Part shown: piece by piece, positions 1 to 6,783 of the stretch
Layout of the letters: every line of letters starts with the position of its first letter
Numbering within the stretch: the first letter of the stretch is position 1
DNA from: a virus
Virus record (IMG/VR): IMGVR_UViG_3300032156_001461
Span: 1-30,816 of that record
Reading direction: 5' to 3' (one strand)
DNA: 30,816 nt
The notes under the pieces: model-generated
Seen by the model: the letters and a program-made list of their open reading frames with translations, nothing else
What the model was told of the DNA's origin: nothing
Database searches by the model: none
Program-made: the position numbers and the translations under genes

Positions 1-2
1 AT

Positions 3-266
3 ACATTTGCTCATGCCATAGGTTATATTGAAAATGGAGTTCCAATTGCTGTAGCTGGATGGGTATTAGCTTATGTAGATAAAATTTATCCAGCAGGAAC
101 AGCCTTAACTACAGATGACAATGGAAATTTAACTAAAATGCAAAGATGGGAAGTTATGATGTTTCCAGAACGAATAGTGGCTATTTATCAATATAAAGAA
201 ATTTCTTTAATATGGGGTCCAAATAATACGCAAGTAAATGGAAGACATTGGGTTAAAGTTAAATAA
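3..266 (+). CDS. C-terminal end of a tail-fibre/appendage protein with peptidase_G2-like chaperone end (partial)
   Basis: An open frame enters from the left edge and stops at TAA 264-266, giving 87 visible residues. The text around PIAVAGWVLAYVD, the segment MMFPERIVAIY and the final NGRHWVKVK match, from memory, the C-terminal end of peptidase_G2 (intramolecular chaperone) proteins of phage tail appendages and prophages. These often end in a 'YPERIVGTV ... W ... VNGRIWIKVK' pattern. In that family the C-terminal domain helps the fibre trimerise and can then be cleaved off. The catalytic part would lie upstream of the window, so autoproteolysis cannot be judged. The position directly before the accessory operon suggests that operon sits in the tail-fibre region. 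Confidence 0.65.
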   Translation, partial: TFAHAIGYIENGVPIAVAGWVLAYVDKIYPAGTALTTDDNGNLTKMQRWEVMMFPERIVAIYQYKEISLIWGPNNTQVNGRHWVKVK

Positions 267-285
267 GAAAATAAATAACTTAGAA

Positions 286-301
286 AGAACAAATTTAAAA
301 T
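286..301 (+). promoter_or_regulatory. Weak copy of the phage late-promoter-like motif
   Basis: AGAACAAATTTAAAAT lies between the tail-protein stop and the transporter gene. It matches the AGAACAAA half of the strong copies exactly, but has TTTAAAAT where they have TATAAA. It lies only 15-30 bases from the chosen start codon at 316, so the transcript leader would be very short. Confidence 0.4.
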
Positions 302-315
302 GAATGGAGAACTAT

Positions 316-1308
316 ATGCAGGGTATGCTCTCAGTTTTTTTATCATTAATTATTTTCTCGTTAGAAGCTTGGCAAAGAGGATTAGTAACACTTTCTAAAT
401 CAAATATGGTTCCTGATTTTTTTAACTCTTCAGTTGCAATGTATTTCACAGTTGTAGCTTCAACAATCTTTATTATGGGACTTCTGTTAGATAATACTAG
501 TGCAAAAAAATCTATTCTTATTGGAACCATAATTGGCGTTGTTGGAATACTATTGACTCCGTATACAATATATGGATATGGGGTAGTATTTGGTATAGCA
601 GCTGCTTTAATGAAGTTAATTCCATTCTCATCTCCATTAAAGATTTCTACAGGAAATTATGATGGGCTTCTGGTTACTCCACAAGCAGCATCAAAACAAT
701 TGGGTGGCGCATTCTGCATGTTAGTTCTTGGAACGTTTATTATAATGTGGGGTCTTCCTACAACAACAATACTTATTTCTTCATTATTTTGTATTGCTGG
801 TATTGGTTCTTATTTCCTTATACCAAATGTAAAAATAGAAGGATGGAAAATTAATATATTCAAACAACTTTCTATTGATTGGCGATTTTGGTTAATGATG
901 ATTTACTTCTTTTTTATGAGTGGAATTTTTTATGTTGTAGTATCTTCATTTATACCAGCATTAAAAAAGGTTGGTTTTTCAAATGAAGCGTCAATATATA
1001 TGATTGGAATTAGTTATATTGTAAGTGCTATTTTAAAAGTTGGTTCATCATGGTTAGGTGATAAATTTGGCCATTGGATTATGATGACAATTGGAACAAT
1101 TGGAATGTCTTTGTGTTATTTTATCTTACAATACAATCCGGTTTTAGCTGTATGGTTATTTGCTCCATTTTCAACAATGCATACAGCAAACTATTGGGTG
1201 CAATGTAAACAACTTTGGGGACCAAAATATATTGCTACTGTTCTTGGATTAGGATATGTAGCAATGTATATTGGTGCTGGAGTTCTTTACGGAAGGTGGT
1301 CAATATGA
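316..1308 (+). CDS. MFS-type membrane transporter
   Basis: Major facilitator superfamily permease, predicted in the host inner membrane. Hydrophobic segments run through nearly the whole 330 residues (about 10-11 membrane spans). The two diagnostic loop motifs are visible: GLLLDNTSAKK at about 55-65 and WLGDKFGHW at about 246-254, corresponding to the G-x-x-x-D-x-x-(x)-[KR] loop after spans 2 and 8. Typical family members have about 400 residues and 12 spans, so this one is short at the C-terminus. ATG 316 is chosen because GGAGA (306-310) sits six bases upstream; ATG 304 has no ribosome site. The stop overlaps the next start (ATGA at 1305). The substrate cannot be read from the sequence. In an operon of peptide-modifying enzymes, export of a product is one guess and uptake of a precursor is another. 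Confidence 0.8.
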   Translation: MQGMLSVFLSLIIFSLEAWQRGLVTLSKSNMVPDFFNSSVAMYFTVVASTIFIMGLLLDNTSAKKSILIGTIIGVVGILLTPYTIYGYGVVFGIAAALMKLIPFSSPLKISTGNYDGLLVTPQAASKQLGGAFCMLVLGTFIIMWGLPTTTILISSLFCIAGIGSYFLIPNVKIEGWKINIFKQLSIDWRFWLMMIYFFFMSGIFYVVVSSFIPALKKVGFSNEASIYMIGISYIVSAILKVGSSWLGDKFGHWIMMTIGTIGMSLCYFILQYNPVLAVWLFAPFSTMHTANYWVQCKQLWGPKYIATVLGLGYVAMYIGAGVLYGRWSI

Positions 1309-2105
1309 AAGAATTAATTTATTCCTTAGATGATTTACGAGAAATAACTGCTGGTAATATTAATAAACGTTTAGGTATTTGGGTAGTTGGTTCTCATATT
1401 CATAATGGTCATTTAAAGTGTTTAGAAACTGTTAGAAATCAATCAGATTTTGTTTTAGGTGTTTATTTATCTAATTGGTATGCTATGGTTAAAAAGGTTT
1501 ATGGAGTTGCATTACAAAAAGATAAAGAATTTCAATTTGAAACTCTAGATGAAGTTTATAAACTTTCTGATTCGACGTTGGTTCTCTCTGGTAATTATCT
1601 ACCATATGGATCGAGTGATGGACGGATAGCGGATTTATTATACTCAGAGCTTCCAAACTATTGTTTACCAATTTGGATGACAGAAGACGACCAATATATG
1701 GGTTCATTAAGGTCAGGCCAAATGTTTGTATACGTAATTAGGTCAGTATATCCATTTACAGAAATTGCTGGTAGTATAAAAGATCCATGGAAACCATATA
1801 CAGCAAGGTGGTGTTTAGAAAATCAAAAATTTACATATACTATGATTGATCCGGAAACTGACGAATATGGAAACTGCTATTCTTCTCATTTTATTGAGTG
1901 GCAGAGAAACCAAAACTTTAGAATAACATTTCCAATTTTAGAGAAAGGAATGACTAGTATAGAGGATGTTAATTACTACCTACAGTCTAAAGATATTTTA
2001 GGAATTACAGCTGAAACTTTACATTATAATGATGAATATAAGTATTTATATTCTCGTTTGAGATATGGTGAATTTTTTTGGAATGAGGCGAGATATGTTG
2101 GATAA
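1305..2105 (+). CDS. PanC-like nucleotidylyltransferase/ligase (divergent)
   Basis: A 266-residue protein. Residues 24-37 hold a beta strand followed by HIHNGHL, the HxGH ATP-binding signature of the HIGH-type nucleotidylyltransferase superfamily. Near the C-terminal third, D-E-Y-G-N-C-Y-S-S resembles the 'R-E-x-D-G-L-A-x-S-S-R-N' block of pantothenate synthetase. Together these make a distant relative of PanC, which adenylates an acid and joins it to an amine, the best reading. A related gene two positions downstream (3252-4127) keeps more of the PanC motifs. The start at ATG 1305 has GGAAGGTGG (1291-1299) and overlaps the transporter stop (ATGA). The frame is open back to 1215, but nothing there looks like a better start. 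The real substrate is unknown, and a plain cytidylyl- or adenylyltransferase is possible. Confidence 0.55.
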   Translation: MKELIYSLDDLREITAGNINKRLGIWVVGSHIHNGHLKCLETVRNQSDFVLGVYLSNWYAMVKKVYGVALQKDKEFQFETLDEVYKLSDSTLVLSGNYLPYGSSDGRIADLLYSELPNYCLPIWMTEDDQYMGSLRSGQMFVYVIRSVYPFTEIAGSIKDPWKPYTARWCLENQKFTYTMIDPETDEYGNCYSSHFIEWQRNQNFRITFPILEKGMTSIEDVNYYLQSKDILGITAETLHYNDEYKYLYSRLRYGEFFWNEARYVG

Positions 2106-3240
2106 TGTATTTGTTATGTTTCATAAAGATTCTCCAACGTTGTTTGATGTGTCAAATAATTTTCATTTATTTCAAAATGGTTTTTCTCATACTTGGAGTG
2201 AATGCAAAAAACGTGGGGATCTTTTATGGATTAAACATGGTGATGAACTTCCAGTTACTAAAGGTAATATTTTTGTTAGTACTTGGTATAAAGAAGATGC
2301 TATAGAAGCAGAGAGATGGGCCAGAAATAACCAAAATTTAAAAGTGATAATTGGAGGTCCATTATTAACACATTATAATATAAATCTTGGAAAAGATTTA
2401 CTAAATTTCAAACAGATAAAATTTTCTTCTATTGAAGATATTTTTGCCTTTGATTCCAAATGGGGTTTAGAGGTTTTAAAAGATTATGATAGTATCGGAT
2501 ACTCATTTGGAGTTGTAAAAGGAATAGGATGTTATTGGGGTAAGTGTTATTATTGTAAATATCATCATAAACCAGAATATAGAAAATTTGAAGAGATTCC
2601 AATTATTGATTATCCAGGCCACAAATATATTTGGTTACATACATTTTCTATTGAACCAAAAATGATTAGACAAATATATTCTAGGTTACCAGAAAGAAAT
2701 GATGTAAGTTATATGACTTATATGCGAGCTGATAAATCAATTTTAGATTCATTAAAATTTGCTTTTAAAAGAATAAAAGCTCCAACATCAAATTTACTAT
2801 TTGATTTAGGAATAGAAGTTCCAACTAATAGGATGCTTAAATGGATGAGAAAAGGTTCTTCTGTTGAAGAATATCTTGAGTTAATAGAGTTTTTAAGTAA
2901 GAATAATTGTAGGATGCATTTTAATCTCATGACCGATTGGCCTAATCTAATTGAGGATGATGTAAAAAATATTGAAATTTTTCTTGAGAAACTTAAGTTA
3001 ATAGATGGATATGAAAATATCACAGCTAATTTGTATCCTTTACAAGTAGTATATGACAGACCGTTTATGGTTGAATTTGGTGATAATCTTGTTAAAGAAA
3101 AAAATCCTTTTTGGGATATAGATATTTTTCATCCTATTTTAACTAGCAGACAAAGAGAAATAAATGATTCAATAAGAACTCTTTATAGTAATTTTAATTT
3201 TCTTCATTTTGAAGATTTTACTGGAAGACCATTATTTTAA
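2095..3240 (+). CDS. Radical SAM enzyme with B12-binding-like N-terminal region
   Basis: A 381-residue protein. Residues 146-154 read CYWGKCYYC, a cysteine triad with CX4CX2C spacing rather than the usual CX3CX2C. A 'GCxWG...CxxC' form is, from memory, typical of B12-binding radical SAM enzymes that mature RiPPs. The first about 130 residues end in a strand followed by IIGGP (85-89), as in the Rossmann-like cobalamin-binding domain, although no DxHxxG cobalamin-ligand motif is visible, so B12 use is uncertain. Expected chemistry is methylation or another radical modification of a peptide or small molecule. ATG 2095 is preferred over 2065 because GAGG (2085-2088) is six bases upstream. It overlaps the previous gene by 11 bases. 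Next gene follows after a GGAGG ribosome site. Confidence 0.65.
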   Translation: MLDNVFVMFHKDSPTLFDVSNNFHLFQNGFSHTWSECKKRGDLLWIKHGDELPVTKGNIFVSTWYKEDAIEAERWARNNQNLKVIIGGPLLTHYNINLGKDLLNFKQIKFSSIEDIFAFDSKWGLEVLKDYDSIGYSFGVVKGIGCYWGKCYYCKYHHKPEYRKFEEIPIIDYPGHKYIWLHTFSIEPKMIRQIYSRLPERNDVSYMTYMRADKSILDSLKFAFKRIKAPTSNLLFDLGIEVPTNRMLKWMRKGSSVEEYLELIEFLSKNNCRMHFNLMTDWPNLIEDDVKNIEIFLEKLKLIDGYENITANLYPLQVVYDRPFMVEFGDNLVKEKNPFWDIDIFHPILTSRQREINDSIRTLYSNFNFLHFEDFTGRPLF

Positions 3241-3251
3241 TGGAGGAATAA

Positions 3252-4127
3252 ATGCAAACGTTAATAACATGCGCAGCATTAAAAACAGCATGCGGATCAA
3301 ATACAATAGCACAAACTGGTTTCCTTCGAAAAGGAACTAATCAATTACATAGTGGTCATCTTGCTTGCATTAATGCATGTAAATCTGCTGCACAAAAATC
3401 TGTAGTATCTTTCTTTCCACATGAAGAAATTGTAAACTGGTTATATGGAACAACAATACCTATTCCAACAACTTGGGATCAAACATATTGTACAAATTTC
3501 TGTGAAACAAATGGAGTTGATATTGTATTTATTCCTACATTTACAGAAGTAAGAAATACATTTTTTCAAGGAATACTACCAATAAATATAAATAATACAG
3601 TAAACAATATAATTGTAGTAAAAGGATATGGTGGATATAAAGGAAAATTTTTCGATTATATAATTGCAATGGAATATCTAAGAAAACAACGAAATTTGTA
3701 TCCAAAACACTTTGCAATTTTCTCAGTTAAAGAAGGATATCAAGCATTTGCAAGAAAAAACTATTATGAAACAGAATTAAGTATTCCTTGTATTTTAGTA
3801 GATATGACATATCGTCCAGATGGTCTTCCGGAATCATCAACATATTCAAATATGATACAAGCAGATATTGATATCCTTGCGCAAATGTATAATACTATGA
3901 CATCTAAAACCTATGATTATTTAGATGCATTAAATGATTATACAACTTTAACAAACGAACTAAATTCTTTTGACACAAAACCAGTAAAAACAGTATATAT
4001 AGATTATATTAGAATTTGGAAACAAGGAATTATTGGAACAAATAAAATTCTTTTAGAAGCGTCAATATTTCTTAATAATATTACTACATTAGAAAGTCTA
4101 ATAGTTATCAAGGAGCATGGTGTATGA
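3252..4127 (+). CDS. Pantothenate synthetase (PanC)-like ATP-dependent ligase
   Basis: A 291-residue protein with a chain of PanC-type motifs in order. H33-S-G-H36 corresponds to the HxGH ATP site. SVVSFFP at about 50-56 corresponds to 'VVSIFVNP', and GVDIVFIPT at 88-96 to 'GVDxVFAPT'. FSVKEGYQ with K160, E161 and Q164 corresponds to 'FGEKDxQQ'. RPDGLPESS at 188-196 corresponds to 'RExDGLAxSSRN'. The arginine of SSRN is replaced (SSTY) and the pantoate-side residues differ, so the fold and the adenylation step look conserved while the substrate has probably changed. PanC couples a carboxylate to an amine through an acyl-adenylate. Here an amide-forming or acyl-activating step on a peptide or small molecule is a reasonable inference. 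GGAGG (3242-3246) precedes the start, and the stop overlaps the radical SAM gene (ATGA at 4124). Confidence 0.7.
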   Translation: MQTLITCAALKTACGSNTIAQTGFLRKGTNQLHSGHLACINACKSAAQKSVVSFFPHEEIVNWLYGTTIPIPTTWDQTYCTNFCETNGVDIVFIPTFTEVRNTFFQGILPININNTVNNIIVVKGYGGYKGKFFDYIIAMEYLRKQRNLYPKHFAIFSVKEGYQAFARKNYYETELSIPCILVDMTYRPDGLPESSTYSNMIQADIDILAQMYNTMTSKTYDYLDALNDYTTLTNELNSFDTKPVKTVYIDYIRIWKQGIIGTNKILLEASIFLNNITTLESLIVIKEHGV

Positions 4128-5485
4128 TTAATCAATATTTTAAGTTTCCAGTTATTGAAGCGGTTGAATTATTTTCTGCAGGATTTTGTAACTTAAATTG
4201 TACTTATTGTTATATTCCAAAAACTCCAATGTTAAAAGAAATTCATCAAAATATAATTAAAAAAATAGAAAGTGGACAATTTTTAAAAGAATTACAAGAA
4301 ATTTATGGAAATGATTTAACTTCAATTGCTCACTGGGGAACTGAACCAACATTAACAATTCGACAGTTTAAAAATTTTTATAATGAAGCAGTAAAAACTT
4401 TTCCAAAACTAAAAAATATTTCTCTATCATCAAACTTTATGACAAATCCATCTAATTTAGTTACGTTTCTAACAGAAGATTTAACAACAGAAAGACCATT
4501 AGAAATAAAAATACAAGTATCTTTAGATGGGCCTGACTGGATAACAGAAAAGAATAGAGGAACTAATACAACAAAACTAATTATGAACCATGTGATAGAA
4601 GCTACAAAAGAAATTAGTTCAAAAAACAAAGTGCATAATATCCATTTTCATCTAAAACCAACAATTGGCAACGACGATATTTCTACATTATCAAATCTTA
4701 ATAAACTTTCTGAATATTATCAATTTTTTGATGACTTTGTTACAAAATGGTTAGAACAAATTAGTGATAAGAAAACTACTATTTCTAATAATTGTGATCC
4801 AACTGTTGTACTACCATATAATTATACAACAGAAGATGGTATTAATTTTAGTAATTTGATAAAAAATCAGGTGTGTCTTCAACAGAATAAATATAAAAGT
4901 ATTCCGTTACCGGAATCAAATTATTATCAACGAATAAAAGGAAAACTACCATTTTTTAAAGAATTTTTTACAAAACAAAAAATGTTTACATGCTCTTCTG
5001 GCGATTCAATGATTGGCCTTGGTGACAGATCATTTGGAATTCACGCATGTCATAGAACATTTTTTATTGATCACCCACATTATGAAAAGTCAGCAGAACA
5101 ACATCAATTAGACGAACTTACAATGAACGGACTTAAATTAGGACGAAATAAATTATTACTACAAATAAATAGATGCAATTCAACAGATAATCTTTCTGTA
5201 ATAAAAATGTTATATAACAATAGAACCTCAAATGATTTTACTAAACATAAACACTCAATTGGTGTAGCAATGGCAATAGAACTAGCAAAATGTGGACAAA
5301 TTTCAAAATGTTATACAAACGAAAATTTAGCTTATCTTCTAGCTATATTAGTACAAACGACTGATTGTCCAATGGACAATATTGTAACTGCAGGTAGTTC
5401 ACTAATACCTTCATTATCAATGTATCGTCTTTTTGGAAACGGAACTGCAGAGAATATTTTTTCAAGATTATTAAGGAGAATGTAA
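4124..5485 (+). CDS. Radical SAM enzyme, partial SPASM-like C-terminal region
   Basis: A 453-residue protein. C22-NLN-C26-TY-C29 is a canonical CX3CX2C [4Fe-4S]/SAM motif, and HWGTEP at about 70-75 fills the place of the GGEP SAM-binding strand. C290 (TCSSGDS) and C309 (HACHR) lie in the layout seen at the start of SPASM domains ('C..G...i...G....C'). A full auxiliary cluster ligand set (CxxCx5CxxxC) is not seen at the C-terminus; only scattered cysteines follow. It probably modifies a peptide, and the nearest candidates are the two repeat proteins downstream. Start ATG 4124 has AAGGAG upstream and overlaps the previous stop. A paralogous enzyme lies at 6784, on the other side of the repeat proteins. 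Confidence 0.8.
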   Translation: MINQYFKFPVIEAVELFSAGFCNLNCTYCYIPKTPMLKEIHQNIIKKIESGQFLKELQEIYGNDLTSIAHWGTEPTLTIRQFKNFYNEAVKTFPKLKNISLSSNFMTNPSNLVTFLTEDLTTERPLEIKIQVSLDGPDWITEKNRGTNTTKLIMNHVIEATKEISSKNKVHNIHFHLKPTIGNDDISTLSNLNKLSEYYQFFDDFVTKWLEQISDKKTTISNNCDPTVVLPYNYTTEDGINFSNLIKNQVCLQQNKYKSIPLPESNYYQRIKGKLPFFKEFFTKQKMFTCSSGDSMIGLGDRSFGIHACHRTFFIDHPHYEKSAEQHQLDELTMNGLKLGRNKLLLQINRCNSTDNLSVIKMLYNNRTSNDFTKHKHSIGVAMAIELAKCGQISKCYTNENLAYLLAILVQTTDCPMDNIVTAGSSLIPSLSMYRLFGNGTAENIFSRLLRRM

Positions 5486-5970
5486 TGGATACAGAAGAGT
5501 TATTTAAAAAATTATATAAATATATAGATTCATATGAATCAACATATACAATACAGTCTAAGTATAAAGTCAAATTTCATGAATCTATTTCTTTAATGAA
5601 ATCTCATATTGATATCTTAACACAAGACAAAACAATAGAAAATTTTGATTCTACGAAAATACCAGAAATTATTGAAGAATGTATAACTTATTTAAATATA
5701 GTGGTATCAGAAAATAAAGTTAATGAAGAACTAAAGCAATTTTGTTTAGACTATTCTTTTTTAACTGGTAATTGGAATCAAAACGTATTAAAAAGTAATT
5801 CATTAAATTCAAAAATTCAATATATGTTACGAGTGATAAATAATGCATTAACTTTGGATGACAGTTTAAGTATTCTAAAACATTTAAATAACAAACTAGA
5901 AAAACAATTAAATTGGAGACCGCCAGCATTTAAATTAAGTGATCATTATTATAATCTTCTAAAGGAATAA
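5485..5970 (+). CDS. Small alpha-helical accessory protein, copy 1
   Basis: A 161-residue protein of unknown family, predicted mostly helical. Its C-terminal half matches the protein at 8738-9214. Both have NWNQN (about residue 96), similarly spaced helices, then NWxPPA, then a Y-rich end finishing in L-x-KE. So the operon carries two copies, each near one of the two SPASM-type radical SAM genes. The stop-start overlap with the upstream enzyme (TAATG, 5483-5487) suggests translational coupling to it. A role as substrate-presenting or chaperone partner of the enzyme is inference from position and duplication only. No RRE-like winged-helix pattern could be recognised by eye. Confidence 0.6.
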   Translation: MDTEELFKKLYKYIDSYESTYTIQSKYKVKFHESISLMKSHIDILTQDKTIENFDSTKIPEIIEECITYLNIVVSENKVNEELKQFCLDYSFLTGNWNQNVLKSNSLNSKIQYMLRVINNALTLDDSLSILKHLNNKLEKQLNWRPPAFKLSDHYYNLLKE

Positions 5971-5974
5971 AAAT

Positions 5975-6397
5975 ATGGCCTTTGCATGGACAGCAGTTGC
6001 GGTGGGTTCTATATTTACAGCCGCTCATTATAACCAAGTTAAAACAAACACAGATACGCTGTGCAGTAATTTGGGTATAGCAAATTATGGATGGACTCTA
6101 TTTCCAGTTTCTACTGGAACAGATAGATTCGATTATAATGATACTGCAGAACTAAGACTAGCCCTAGATTATGTAAAAGATAACAATGTATGTGTTTCAA
6201 ACAATGCAAATAAAGATACAACTGTAGATAGTGATCAACACACCGGATATTATACTGATAAAGATACAACTGTAGACAGTGATCAACATACCGGATATTA
6301 TACTGATAAAGATACAACTGTAGACAGTGATCAGCATACATCATATAATTCAGGAACAAATGTATCTGCCAATTCAGGTCAAAATACAGGAGTTTAA
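5975..6397 (+). CDS. Repeat protein / candidate modified substrate 1
   Basis: A 140-residue protein. Residues 1-75 contain two copies of a tail-fibre-like module: an aromatic W, then a V-x-x-G-(T/S) turn, then a helix (AHYNQVKTNTDTL and AELRLALDYV). This resembles the 'FxWTxxxVxxGTxIxAxHxxELRxxID' modules found, from memory, in phage and bacterial surface proteins. After DNNVC comes a Thr/Asp/Tyr-rich tail with three 16-residue repeats (KDTTVDSDQHTGYYTD; the third is altered at its end). The repeats hold no cysteine. It lies between two radical SAM enzymes. It is either a RiPP-like precursor (folded leader plus repeated core) or a short virion fibre protein that is modified; the sequence alone cannot decide. 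Confidence 0.7.
   Translation: MAFAWTAVAVGSIFTAAHYNQVKTNTDTLCSNLGIANYGWTLFPVSTGTDRFDYNDTAELRLALDYVKDNNVCVSNNANKDTTVDSDQHTGYYTDKDTTVDSDQHTGYYTDKDTTVDSDQHTSYNSGTNVSANSGQNTGV
6212..6355 (+). repeat. Three tandem 48-bp repeats coding 16-residue units
   Basis: In-frame copies start at 6212, 6260 and 6308. Copies 1 and 2 differ at only a few synonymous positions (gat/gac, cac/cat). Copy 3 diverges after the QH codons. The unit encodes K-D-T-T-V-D-S-D-Q-H-T-G-Y-Y-T-D. The near identity at DNA level points to recent duplication. Confidence 0.95.
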
Positions 6398-6402
6398 ATA
6401 AA

Positions 6403-6774
6403 ATGGGATTTGTATGGGGAGCTTTAGCGGTTGGAAATAAAGTTTTATGGGCACCAAGCGTTCAATTAAGAGAGATGGAAGATAATGCAGATTGGTTAAA
6501 CGACAATCAAGCAAATAGAACTTATAACGCAACTATTGATGCTGTAGCTGATCTAGGAGAAGATGGTACTTTAAATACATCTGTTGATGCTGTAGCTGAT
6601 CTAGGAGAAGATGGTACTTTAAATACATCTGTTGATGCAACTGCTGATATAGGAGAGGATGGATCTTTACTAGTGGGTTACATGAGCGGTTATAATTCAC
6701 CAGTTTATGGTACAAACTGGGCGGCAAACAATCCTTCAAACTATCCTACTTACTGTGCATGTAATGGAAAATAA
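6403..6774 (+). CDS. Repeat protein / candidate modified substrate 2
   Basis: A 123-residue protein. The N-terminus (MGFVWGALAVGNKVLWAPSVQLREMEDNADWLNDN) aligns by eye with the first module of the preceding protein (MAFAWTAVAVGSIFTAAHYNQVKTNTDTLCSN): shared F-x-W-x-A-x-AVG, then Q and a helix ending in N. It is followed by three 16-residue repeats (DAVADLGEDGTLNTSV, the third altered) and a Tyr/Asn/Gly/Cys-rich end (YCACNGK). The repeat length is the same 16 residues as in its neighbour and both contain T-x-V-D, but the rest of the unit differs. GGAG (6390-6393) serves the start. It probably belongs to the same substrate class as the preceding gene, and is the immediate upstream neighbour of the SPASM enzyme. 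Confidence 0.7.
   Translation: MGFVWGALAVGNKVLWAPSVQLREMEDNADWLNDNQANRTYNATIDAVADLGEDGTLNTSVDAVADLGEDGTLNTSVDATADIGEDGSLLVGYMSGYNSPVYGTNWAANNPSNYPTYCACNGK
6538..6675 (+). repeat. Three tandem 48-bp repeats coding 16-residue units
   Basis: In-frame copies start at 6538, 6586 and 6634. Copies 1 and 2 are identical over 48 bases; copy 3 has diverged (ATADIGEDGSL). The unit encodes D-A-V-A-D-L-G-E-D-G-T-L-N-T-S-V. The unit length equals that of the repeats in the gene just upstream, although the sequence is different. Confidence 0.95.
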
Positions 6775-6783
6775 GGAGAATAG

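Noticed and set aside
1215-1304. Long N-terminal extension of the first PanC-like protein
   Set aside because: It overlaps the transporter gene, has implausible Cys/Trp-rich text, and ATG 1305 has a strong GGAAGGTGG site with an ATGA overlap.
6111-6359. Minus-strand open frame over the repeats of the first repeat protein
   Set aside because: It is a repeat-created shadow with low-complexity Leu/Tyr/His text and no start signals.
6212-6675. Tandem 48-bp repeats as a CRISPR-like array
   Set aside because: The repeats are contiguous, in frame, without spacers and lie inside two coding regions; they are protein repeats.
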